From Citrobacter freundii (GTDB lineage Bacteria; Bacteroidota; Bacteroidia; Chitinophagales; Chitinophagaceae), in NCBI GenBank assembly GCA_003243445.1, contig QFQQ01000021.1:1-64000 (forward strand): DNA of 64,000 bases. The letters are read 5' to 3'. The position numbers and the translations under genes are program-made. Every line of letters starts with the position of its first letter. Position 1 is the first letter of the stretch. This document shows positions 15,675 through 23,319 of the stretch, in pieces. Under the pieces are notes generated by a model. That model did no database searches, was not told the origin of the DNA, and saw only the letters and a program-made list of their open reading frames with translations.

Positions 15675-17030
15675 CTAAAACTCATCATTCAATGCAAACA
15701 CAGGTTTGCGGTACATCCATTGCCCTCCGGTGAAATCAGGAAATTCAACAGTCTGATTGCCGAGAGAAATTGATTGTTCGCTCAATGGCGTGATCGCACT
15801 CCAGGCTGCCGCATCATATACATCCATTGGTGTTGGCACATTGCGTTTGACCGATTCGATCAGCGAATGCACAACGAAGAAATCCATCCCGCCATGCGCG
15901 GCGCCGGCTGTCTCTTTGCTCCAGCGCAGCCATAACGGGTGATCATATTTTGTCAGCCAGTCGGCTGCTGCATCCCACTGGTGCGCTTTTGCGGCTTTCT
16001 CCTGTATATAGACGCTTTTGTTCACATCCATCCATAATCCCTCTGTTCCCTGTACCCGGAAGCCGAGTGAATAAGGCCTTGGAAGATTTGTATCATGCTG
16101 CAACAATATCGTTTCACCATTTGCGCAAAGCAGTTGTGTTGTAACGATATCTCCGAGCTTGAATTCCACTTTTGCATTCGGATGATCGGCGCCGCCTTTC
16201 TTTACGATATAATTATGCAATCCCCGGCTCTTTGTAGCAAATGAATTAAGACTCACAAAACGATTGCCCCTGTTGATATTTACATAATGCGCGATCGGGC
16301 CGATACCATGTGTCGGATACAGGTCGCCATTACGGTGAACAGAATGCTCTGTTCTCCAATGCGCTTCAGAAAATCCTTTCTCTCCAAACTCTACACCATA
16401 TCCATAAGCATGAACTCCATCATTGAATTTCACCTCGCGCAGATCATGTTGATAGCCTCCCTGCAAATGCATGATCTCTCCGAATAGACCCTGGCGCACC
16501 ATATTCAGTACGGCCATTACATCCCGGCGATAGCAAACATTTTCCATCATCATCACATTTGCCTGGTAGCGTTCTGCCGTTTTCACTACATCCCAGTGAT
16601 CCTGCAGGGTGATACCGAGTATCACTTCCGTTCCAACATAGCGGATCCCCGATTCGATCGCACCGATGATCATTGGTTTATGCCATTCCCATGGTGTGGC
16701 AATGATCACCGCATCAAGACCTTTTGCAGAGAGCATTTTCTTCCAGGCGTCCGTGCTGCCGGTATAAACCTGCGGCATTTTCTTTCCGCTTTTGGTGATC
16801 ATTTCTTTTGCGGTCTTCAGCATTCTGTCATCCACATCACAGATCGCCACAAGTTCCGTGTCGGCTCTTCTCAATACAAGATCCAGGTGATTCTGTCCGC
16901 GCAGGCCAACTCCGATGATCCCTATCTTCACTTTAGTATCCACGCGATCCGCACCCCAGATCTCAGATGGCAGCAGGGCCAGCGATGCAGCGGCAACAGT
17001 TCCGTTTCTGACAAATTCCTTACGATTCAT
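15675..17030 (-). CDS. Glycoside hydrolase family 109 protein (alpha-N-acetylgalactosaminidase type)
   Basis: This 451-residue protein is a Gfo/Idh/MocA-fold enzyme of the GH109 type, which uses NAD to cleave alpha-GalNAc linkages. A twin-arginine-like or lipid-free export signal covers residues 1-26. The Rossmann motif GVGLRG is at 40-45. ENVCYRRDVMAVLNMVRQG, QGGYQHDLR, WRTEHSVHRNGDLYPTHGIG, LRGLHNY-like text and AAHGGMDFFV near residue 385 are hallmarks of the family. The product should be secreted to the periplasm. The NahK-like kinase gene follows on the same strand, a sensible pairing. Activity on GalNAc is inferred from family resemblance. Confidence 0.88.
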   Translation of the reverse strand: MNRKEFVRNGTVAAASLALLPSEIWGADRVDTKVKIGIIGVGLRGQNHLDLVLRRADTELVAICDVDDRMLKTAKEMITKSGKKMPQVYTGSTDAWKKMLSAKGLDAVIIATPWEWHKPMIIGAIESGIRYVGTEVILGITLQDHWDVVKTAERYQANVMMMENVCYRRDVMAVLNMVRQGLFGEIMHLQGGYQHDLREVKFNDGVHAYGYGVEFGEKGFSEAHWRTEHSVHRNGDLYPTHGIGPIAHYVNINRGNRFVSLNSFATKSRGLHNYIVKKGGADHPNAKVEFKLGDIVTTQLLCANGETILLQHDTNLPRPYSLGFRVQGTEGLWMDVNKSVYIQEKAAKAHQWDAAADWLTKYDHPLWLRWSKETAGAAHGGMDFFVVHSLIESVKRNVPTPMDVYDAAAWSAITPLSEQSISLGNQTVEFPDFTGGQWMYRKPVFALNDEF

Positions 17031-17179
17031 TCAGTATTTTTTAATGCTTTCCGGTGAAAATAGAAGATAAATGAATTGAAAAAACGCGCAATCGTTTGAG
17101 CGAAGAAGGAAAAAATGAAAACAGAAACAAGCCGGTCCGATGCAAACGATTGAGTCGTCTCAGGCTTAAATGCCTGGCG

Positions 17180-17454
17180 TAAGGTTTCCTCCTCCGCTTC
17201 GCTACGGCGGACACAGCCCGCGGATTTCGCAGATTTATTCACTATTAATGAAAAATATTTAATGCGGGTTCAGATCTCTATTAGATACGCAGATTTCGCA
17301 GATTAATTTCTGATAACAGACTGTCATCTGCGTAATCCGCGCTTGCTGACACGGAAATTTTCCCTTTATAAAATGATATTCCGATAGCAGGAATGATAAA
17401 TCTGCGAAATCCGCGGGCTGTGTCCGCCGTAGCGAAGCGGAGGAGGAAACCTTA
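17180..17454. repeat. Family 5 element: 58-bp perfect inverted repeat
   Basis: Bases 17180-17237 and 17397-17454 are exact inverted copies over 58 bp (TAAGGTTTCCTCCTCCGC ... GCAGATTTA). The 159-bp interior contains further AATCTGCGA-type 9-nt units in both orientations. It lies in the divergent space between the GH109 gene and the HAD gene. A related copy is at 34817-35070. Confidence 0.9.
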
Positions 17455-17525
17455 AGCCATTCGAATTGCTGAAAAGATGTGGTACATAGCAGTCCGCCGC
17501 GGCGGAGAGATTCAGAGGGGCTTTA

Positions 17526-17607
17526 ATAGTCCACTAAATTTGTGTAATTCGCGCAATTCCCTCCCCGCATTCATATTTCCCACAATTCCCCCAATTCGTG
17601 TTACTTT
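17526..17607. repeat. Minor AATTCGTGT-type 9-nt repeat tract
   Basis: AATTTGTGTAATTCGCGC and CCAATTCGTG segments recur at 9-nt spacing in the 5' flank of the HAD gene. Together with the family 5 element it accounts for most of the 17031-17629 gap, where no gene is visible. Confidence 0.4.
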
Positions 17608-17629
17608 TAGCCTCAAACAACAATCACGC

Positions 17630-18268
17630 GTGAAATACAAGGCTTTCCTCTTTGACATGAATGGCACAATGATCGACGATATGCAGTATCACATCAAAGC
17701 ATGGCACCAGATACTGAACGGCCTCGGGGCTGGCATCTCGATGGAAAGAATGAAAGAAGAATGTTATGGTAAAAATGATGAACTGCTCGAGCGTATTTTT
17801 CCCGGAAGATTTTCCGCCGAAGAAAAATTGCGGATGAGCATGGATAAGGAAAGAGCCTATCAGCAGGCTTTCCGGCCTTATTTGAAATTGCTGGATGGAC
17901 TACCGGAATTGCTGGAAAAAGCAAAACAACATGGTATCAAAATGGCCATCGGTTCTGCGGCGATCATGTTCAATATTGATTTTGTATTGGATGAATTGAA
18001 TATCCGTTCTTATTTTGACGCATTGATCAGCGCGGATGAAGTGAAAGTAAGTAAGCCTCATCCTGAAACTTTCCTGGTATGTGCTGAAAAATTAGGCGTG
18101 GATCCTGTAGATTGTCTCGTATTTGAAGATGCACCCAAAGGCGTGGAAGCCGCAGCCAGAGGGGGTATGGACTGTGCCGTGATCACCAGCCTTCACGAGA
18201 AAGAAGACTTTGCAGGAATGAAAAATGTGGTGCGGTTCATGAAAGATTTCCGGGATTTTCCATGGTAA
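17630..18268 (+). CDS. HAD-superfamily hydrolase, beta-phosphoglucomutase-like
   Basis: A 212-residue HAD protein with a helical cap, like the beta-phosphoglucomutase/phosphatase subgroup. The nucleophile motif reads FDMNGTMID with D9, motif II is IGSAA, the conserved lysine is in SKPHPETF, and the acidic motif is VFEDAPKGVEAA. The usual second aspartate of DxDG is replaced by asparagine (N11), which normally acts as general acid/base, so catalysis may differ. The GTG at 17630 is the best start because upstream codons lie in repeats and give no family match. It is probably monocistronic with its own promoter in the preceding gap. Confidence 0.85.
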   Translation: MKYKAFLFDMNGTMIDDMQYHIKAWHQILNGLGAGISMERMKEECYGKNDELLERIFPGRFSAEEKLRMSMDKERAYQQAFRPYLKLLDGLPELLEKAKQHGIKMAIGSAAIMFNIDFVLDELNIRSYFDALISADEVKVSKPHPETFLVCAEKLGVDPVDCLVFEDAPKGVEAAARGGMDCAVITSLHEKEDFAGMKNVVRFMKDFRDFPW

Positions 18269-18344
18269 ACAATTTTTCAAAAAATACAGGTTTTAAACCC
18301 TGATCTCTACTGCGGGTTTCGTTCCTTTGCCCGCAGCTTGTTAT

Positions 18345-19046
18345 ATGACAAAATACCAACACCAGACACGATTACTAGCGGCCGTCGATTGTATCATCTT
18401 CGGCTTCGATGGCAATACACTGAAATTGCTGCTAGTCCAACGGGCTATTCATCCGGAGAAAGGGCGCTGGAGCCTGATGGGAGGATTTATTCCACCGAAT
18501 GAAAGCGCAGACGTTGCGGCCGTCCGCATTCTCAAAAAACTCACCGGACTGGAAGGCGTTTATCTTGAACAGTTACATACATTTTCGGATCCTGCCCGTG
18601 ATCCTATCGAAAGGACCCTTTCCGTTACATACTTTGCGCTGATCGATATTCATCGCTATGAACAGCAATTGAGTGACGAATATCATGCGGAATGGTTCCC
18701 GCTGACGGAGATCCCCAAACTGATCTTTGATCATCCGGAAATGGTACATATGGCACAGGAAAAACTGCGTTATAAAGCCGCACTGCACCCGCTGTTGTTT
18801 GAATTATTACCCAAAAAATTCACACTGCCGCAATTGCAGAACCTGTATGAATGCGTATACGACGTGCCGTTTGATAAAAGGAACTTCACCAGGAAAGTGC
18901 TATCCACCAAATTACTCGTAAAACAAAAAGACAAAGACAAAGGAAGTTCTAAAAAAGGCGCGTTCTTTTATAAGCTGGATACAAGGCATTATAAAGCTAA
19001 TTTCCATGCATTCCTGAACATTATCCCGAACCCGCCGATCAGGTAG
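18345..19046 (+). CDS. Nudix-derived transcriptional regulator (NrtR/AraR-like)
   Basis: The 233-residue protein joins a Nudix domain (about 10-150) to a C-terminal winged helix (about 155-225). The Nudix box has the glycine, first glutamate and arginine (GGFIPPNES...AVR) but continues ILKKLTGL, so the REUxEE catalytic glutamates are gone. Loss of catalysis with retention of fold is typical of NrtR/AraR regulators, which sense a metabolite. In Bacteroides the related AraR controls arabinose genes; the aldose epimerase gene directly downstream agrees with a sugar effector. The ATG at 18345 is preferred to an upstream TTG. The effector cannot be told from sequence. Confidence 0.8.
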   Translation: MTKYQHQTRLLAAVDCIIFGFDGNTLKLLLVQRAIHPEKGRWSLMGGFIPPNESADVAAVRILKKLTGLEGVYLEQLHTFSDPARDPIERTLSVTYFALIDIHRYEQQLSDEYHAEWFPLTEIPKLIFDHPEMVHMAQEKLRYKAALHPLLFELLPKKFTLPQLQNLYECVYDVPFDKRNFTRKVLSTKLLVKQKDKDKGSSKKGAFFYKLDTRHYKANFHAFLNIIPNPPIR

Positions 19047-19149
19047 CAATAATTTTTTTATCCCGATTATAAGTGTTACTTTGACACGAATTGTCGCTGT
19101 ATGAAATGCCCGCATTTGACACCGGCTTCCAAATCATCTCCGCCGGTCA

Positions 19150-19157
19150 TATATTTG
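19150..19157 (+). promoter_or_regulatory. Candidate -7 promoter box for the aldose epimerase gene
   Basis: TATATTTG matches TAnnTTTG exactly, 68 bp before the ATG at 19226. No well-spaced -33 TTTG is present; the nearest (19115) is too far upstream, perhaps indicating activator dependence. Confidence 0.35.
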
Positions 19158-19225
19158 TACGCAATAGGCATGGTTGATTTTATATAGCGGCTTATTATTT
19201 ATTGCAAACATTGCAAAACAGTTAT

Positions 19226-20383
19226 ATGAAAAAACAACTAAGCCTTTTTCTGGCAGCCGCAGCCATCGCCCTGGCAGCCTGCAACAATGAACCTAAAACT
19301 GACAATAGCGCAAGCTCAGCCCCCAAAACCGATACCATGCATTTTTCCATCAGTGAGAAGCCTTATGGCAATTTCAATAATGAAGCAGTGACCCAGTATA
19401 CGCTTACCAATCCGTCCGGTATGCAGGTAAGTGTGATCAACTACGGCGGAACCGTTACAGATATCATCACACCGGACAAAGATGGCAATAAAGCAAACGT
19501 AGTGCTCAGCTACAATTCACTCGATGGATTTCTGCAAAAAGCCAATCCCTACTTCAATGCACTGATCGGCAGATACGGTAACCGTATCGCAAAAGGAAAA
19601 TTCAAACTTGATGGAAAGGAATACACACTTGCCGGCAATGATCATGGCAACAGCCTTCATGGAGGTAATAAAGGGTTTGACAAAGTATTGTGGAAAGCAA
19701 ACAAACTGGCCGGCGACAGCAGTCTTGAACTGACTTACGTAAGCAAAGACGGCGAAGAAGGTTATCCGGGTAACTTAACCGTAAAAGTGATCTATACGCT
19801 TACTGCAGCCAATGAACTGAAGATCGAATATGCTGCAACAACAGATAAAGCAACGCCGCTGAATCTCACCAACCATTGTTATTTCAATCTCTCTGGGGGA
19901 AAAGATTCAACCGTGCTTGGTCATGAACTGCAGATCTTCGCTGACCGCTTTACTGAAGTGAACGACAATCTGATCCCAACAGGCAAACTGCCTGACGTAA
20001 AAGGCGGACCAATGGATTTCACTACTTCAAAAGCGATCGGTAAAGATATTCAGCAGGTAAAAGGTGGTTATGATCACAACTGGGTGCTCAATAAAAAAGA
20101 AGGCAGCTTTGAAAAGATCGTAGTGTTAAAAGACAACACCAGCGGACGCCAGATGGAAGTATGGACCACTGAACCAGGCGTACAATTCTACTCCGGCAAT
20201 TTCCTTGACGGCACACTCACCGATACAAGAAATGGTCAGAAATATGTGAAGCACGCCGGGCTCTGCCTGGAAACACAACATTTCCCGGATTCACCCAATC
20301 AACCATCTTTCCCCAACACGATCCTGAAGCCAGGAGAAACGTATAAGCAAACGACCGTGTACGCGTTCAGCCTGATCAAATAA
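19226..20383 (+). CDS. galM: Aldose 1-epimerase (galactose mutarotase), lipoprotein
   Basis: The 385-residue enzyme interconverts alpha and beta anomers of aldoses. A lipoprotein signal (MKKQLSLFLAAAAIALAAC, lipobox cysteine at 19) predicts membrane anchoring outside the cytoplasm. The core shows GRYGNRIAKGKF, HGGNKGFDKVLW, LNLTNHCYFNLSG and CLETQHFPDSPN, carrying the catalytic His and Glu. The ATG at 19226 is required for the signal peptide. It follows the Nudix-type regulator and is followed by a strong terminator, so it is likely a single-gene unit that may be controlled by that regulator. Confidence 0.93.
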   Translation: MKKQLSLFLAAAAIALAACNNEPKTDNSASSAPKTDTMHFSISEKPYGNFNNEAVTQYTLTNPSGMQVSVINYGGTVTDIITPDKDGNKANVVLSYNSLDGFLQKANPYFNALIGRYGNRIAKGKFKLDGKEYTLAGNDHGNSLHGGNKGFDKVLWKANKLAGDSSLELTYVSKDGEEGYPGNLTVKVIYTLTAANELKIEYAATTDKATPLNLTNHCYFNLSGGKDSTVLGHELQIFADRFTEVNDNLIPTGKLPDVKGGPMDFTTSKAIGKDIQQVKGGYDHNWVLNKKEGSFEKIVVLKDNTSGRQMEVWTTEPGVQFYSGNFLDGTLTDTRNGQKYVKHAGLCLETQHFPDSPNQPSFPNTILKPGETYKQTTVYAFSLIK

Positions 20384-20401
20384 ACCTGCAACAGATCATT
20401 G

Positions 20402-20440
20402 ATCCCGCTATATTCCGCAACGGAGATAGCGGGATTTTAC
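20402..20440 (+). terminator. Terminator after galM
   Basis: ATCCCGCTAT (20402-20411) pairs perfectly with ATAGCGGGAT (20426-20435) and is followed by TTTACTTTT. It also separates galM from the convergent rhamnose operon. Confidence 0.75.
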
Positions 20441-20590
20441 TTTTCATGCCTGTCATATAACCGCACTTCACCGGAAAGCATAATCGTTCGTCATGTTGCT
20501 GGCCTTCATGGGAAAGCTTCAAAAAAAGATCTTATCGGTTAGGTTAGCTTCTGAGAATTGAAGACCAGGAAATTTACAGGACTCTATTGA

Positions 20591-21940
20591 TCAGATCAGC
20601 TTGGGGGCGTAATACATCAGTTCGATGATATTACCCGGTATCTGCTTTTTATTCCAGGCCGGATGGATAGCCAATGCCGCACCCAGCGAAGTCGCCTGCG
20701 CAATAGCAGCTGCGTAGACCTCTATCCCAGTAAATGCCGCCGCCAGCAGGTTCATATAAATATCGTTTTTACCGAAACCGCCGTCAACAAAGATCCGCTT
20801 CACCGGTGCGCCACGCAGAACAAGCTGTGTGGAATGATATTGCTGATTGACAAGATCCATGATCAACTGATGATACGCTTCGCTTGCAGCAGAGAATGCT
20901 GACAGCTCCCTTGTTTCGAAAGAAATATTCTGCGGATGCGTTGTATGCAGATGCTCGATCAGTTCCGCTTCAAAAGGAAGACTGCGGTAACGCACGGGAT
21001 CCTGTTGAAAATGATTCGCGATCCGTTTCACCTGTTCATCATGAATATGACCGGCAAACAAGCGCGACGCTTTTACCGGGTTTCCTTTGAAATCATTATA
21101 ACAAAGACAATCCTGCTTTAACTCATCCACCGTAACCGGTGTATGATTAAAAGGATTCAGACTTATACACCAGGTGCCGCTGGAGATCAATGCAAACGGC
21201 TCCGTGAAATTGAGCAAATAAGGGATAAGCGCAGCTGAACTATCATGCAACCCTATGCCCACCTTGCTGGCATCAGAGGGAAATACGGAAGGAGCCGTTT
21301 CGTTATATGCTGCAATTGGAGCCAGCACTCTTTCGATTCCTTCCAGCTTTACCCAATCATGATAAGCGGCTCTTTTAAAATCCCAGAGATTGGTATGACA
21401 ACCGATGCTCGTAATATCCGAACATGGCCGTCCCGAAACAAGATAGCTAAGATATTGTGGCAAATGGAGCGCATGCTTTACACGCTTGAATACGCCGGGC
21501 TGCTCATGCTTCAGGCGATAGACCTGCATACCAGCATTCAAACTGCCGAGTACCGGTGAAGCTGTTTCCACTGAAAAATGTTCTTCGCCACCATAGCGGC
21601 TATAGAACGAATCCTTCAGCTTTGGAGGATATGGTTTCAGGTAATTATACAAAGGCGTAAGCGGCGATCCGTCTTTATCTATATATACAAAGCTGGCACC
21701 ATACGCGGAGAAATTGATCGCTTTTACATCAAATCTATTCTGCAACGAAACAAACCGGAGAGAATCAACTACAAACAAACGAAGGCTCTCCAGGTCCTCA
21801 CACGGATCACCATCTTCATCTACTGTTTCAGTGAAGCATGCAGAACTTTCATGAACGATGTTGTAATCTTCATCAAACAGGAATAACTTCTTGTTGGTTT
21901 TTCCAGCATCTATGATCGCTATGACGGGAACGGAATTCAT
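20591..21940 (-). CDS. rhaB: L-rhamnulokinase-type FGGY kinase
   Basis: This 449-residue FGGY-family kinase is predicted to phosphorylate L-rhamnulose. It has the N-terminal phosphate-binding segment DAGKTNKKLFLFD, NFSAYGASFVYID, LISSGTWCISLN (adenosine/sugar region) and FVDGGFGKNDIYMNLLAAA near the C-terminus. It is the last gene of the rhamnose operon and its ATG overlaps the isomerase stop by one base. Sequence alone resembles the Bacteroidota rhamnose-cluster kinase rather than enterobacterial RhaB; the substrate is assigned from context, and a related ketose such as fuculose cannot be excluded. Confidence 0.88.
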   Translation of the reverse strand: MNSVPVIAIIDAGKTNKKLFLFDEDYNIVHESSACFTETVDEDGDPCEDLESLRLFVVDSLRFVSLQNRFDVKAINFSAYGASFVYIDKDGSPLTPLYNYLKPYPPKLKDSFYSRYGGEEHFSVETASPVLGSLNAGMQVYRLKHEQPGVFKRVKHALHLPQYLSYLVSGRPCSDITSIGCHTNLWDFKRAAYHDWVKLEGIERVLAPIAAYNETAPSVFPSDASKVGIGLHDSSAALIPYLLNFTEPFALISSGTWCISLNPFNHTPVTVDELKQDCLCYNDFKGNPVKASRLFAGHIHDEQVKRIANHFQQDPVRYRSLPFEAELIEHLHTTHPQNISFETRELSAFSAASEAYHQLIMDLVNQQYHSTQLVLRGAPVKRIFVDGGFGKNDIYMNLLAAAFTGIEVYAAAIAQATSLGAALAIHPAWNKKQIPGNIIELMYYAPKLI

Positions 21941-23214
21941 TATAAACCGGTCGCTACAGTTTGCAATCCTCTTTCTCTGATCAGATACTCACGCACCCTG
22001 AGTGAACGGTATATACCGAGCGTATCCAACGCGCCACCGGTTCTCAGCCTTGCTTCGGCTACCAGCGGACGCAGATCTGTGCGATAAGCATCCTGCAATA
22101 GTTCCTGCGCTTTTACCGTATCATTTTCCTGGCGCGCCTGCTCCAATCCTTTTGCATCTACCAGCAATGCCTGGGCATATGCCAGCTGGATCGCCTCTAC
22201 AGATTGCAACAGATCTTCCAGCGGATCTTTTACGTTATGTGAAGCATCGATCATCCAGCCAAGATCAGTTGCATGATTCATTCCTTTTGCATCCATGCCT
22301 TCCACCAGCTCCTGGAAAATGAGGAATAACTGATAAGGATTGATACTGCCTACCGTAAGATCATCATCTCCATATTTGGAATCATTGAAGTGAAATCCAC
22401 CAAGCTTTCCTTCCATCAGTAATAATGAAACGATCTGCTCTATGTTTGCATTGGGTAAATGGTGACCGAGATCAACCAGTGTATATGCTTTTGGGCCAAG
22501 CTTGCTGGCGTAGAGATAAGACTGTCCCCAATCACCAACCGTGGTTGAATAAAAGTTCGGTTCAAATGCTTTGTATTCAATGAAGATCTTCCAGTTATCT
22601 GGCAATGCTGCATAAATCTCATTCAGACTCGCCAGCGTGTGTTGAAAAGCTTTTCTGAAATTCAACTGACCGGGAAAACATGAGCCATCCGCAAGCCATA
22701 CAGTTAAAGATTCAGAACCGAGTGCTGCGCCCTGCCTGATCACTTCAATATTATGTTCGATGGCCTGTTTACGAACGGCTTTGTCAACATGCTGTAAGGA
22801 ACCAAACTTGTAGCTATGCGGCTGACCTTTCTGGTCCTGGAATGTATTGGAATTTACCGCATCAAAGCGAAGACCATGCTGTGCAGCAAGTGCTTTTACA
22901 GTTGTGGCGTTCCCAGTAATATCCCAGGGGATGTGTAGGGAGATCGCACCGCTTGACCGATTAAGTGCATGAAGCAGCCCGATATCTTCAATCTTTTCTT
23001 CCAGGTTACGGGGTTCGCCACCAATAGAAAAACGGCCAAATCTCGTTCCGCCTGCTCCCAATGCCCAGCTGGGAATAGCGACCTGGAAATCGATCAGTTT
23101 CTGAATGATGAGATCTGCATTTTCTATAGAACCGGTCAGCGCACTTAGCTTCGCATTGTGCCTGATCAATTGCTCCTGGTTCAGTTCCTGTATTTTATAT
23201 TTTTCAATTAGCAT
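21940..23214 (-). CDS. rhaI: L-rhamnose isomerase (RhaI type)
   Basis: The 424-residue TIM-barrel enzyme converts L-rhamnose to L-rhamnulose. It resembles the Pseudomonas stutzeri/rhizobial RhaI type rather than enterobacterial RhaA. Characteristic segments include SWALGAGGTRFGRF, SLHIPWD, the metal-ligand glutamate in FIEYKAFEP, VDLGHHLPNANIEQ and GGFHFNDSKYGDDDL. It lies between the aldolase/dehydrogenase gene (105-bp gap) and the kinase (1-base overlap), all on the minus strand. No anomaly in length or motifs. Confidence 0.93.
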   Translation of the reverse strand: MLIEKYKIQELNQEQLIRHNAKLSALTGSIENADLIIQKLIDFQVAIPSWALGAGGTRFGRFSIGGEPRNLEEKIEDIGLLHALNRSSGAISLHIPWDITGNATTVKALAAQHGLRFDAVNSNTFQDQKGQPHSYKFGSLQHVDKAVRKQAIEHNIEVIRQGAALGSESLTVWLADGSCFPGQLNFRKAFQHTLASLNEIYAALPDNWKIFIEYKAFEPNFYSTTVGDWGQSYLYASKLGPKAYTLVDLGHHLPNANIEQIVSLLLMEGKLGGFHFNDSKYGDDDLTVGSINPYQLFLIFQELVEGMDAKGMNHATDLGWMIDASHNVKDPLEDLLQSVEAIQLAYAQALLVDAKGLEQARQENDTVKAQELLQDAYRTDLRPLVAEARLRTGGALDTLGIYRSLRVREYLIRERGLQTVATGL

Positions 23215-23319
23215 AGCAATAACAGTTGACCTGTGTAAGAAAGATTTAATAGCTTGAAGTAAAAAGTGAAAAAAACGAATCCGGAATGCTCAGCGGTATA
23301 AAGAAAGATATTTTTAATT

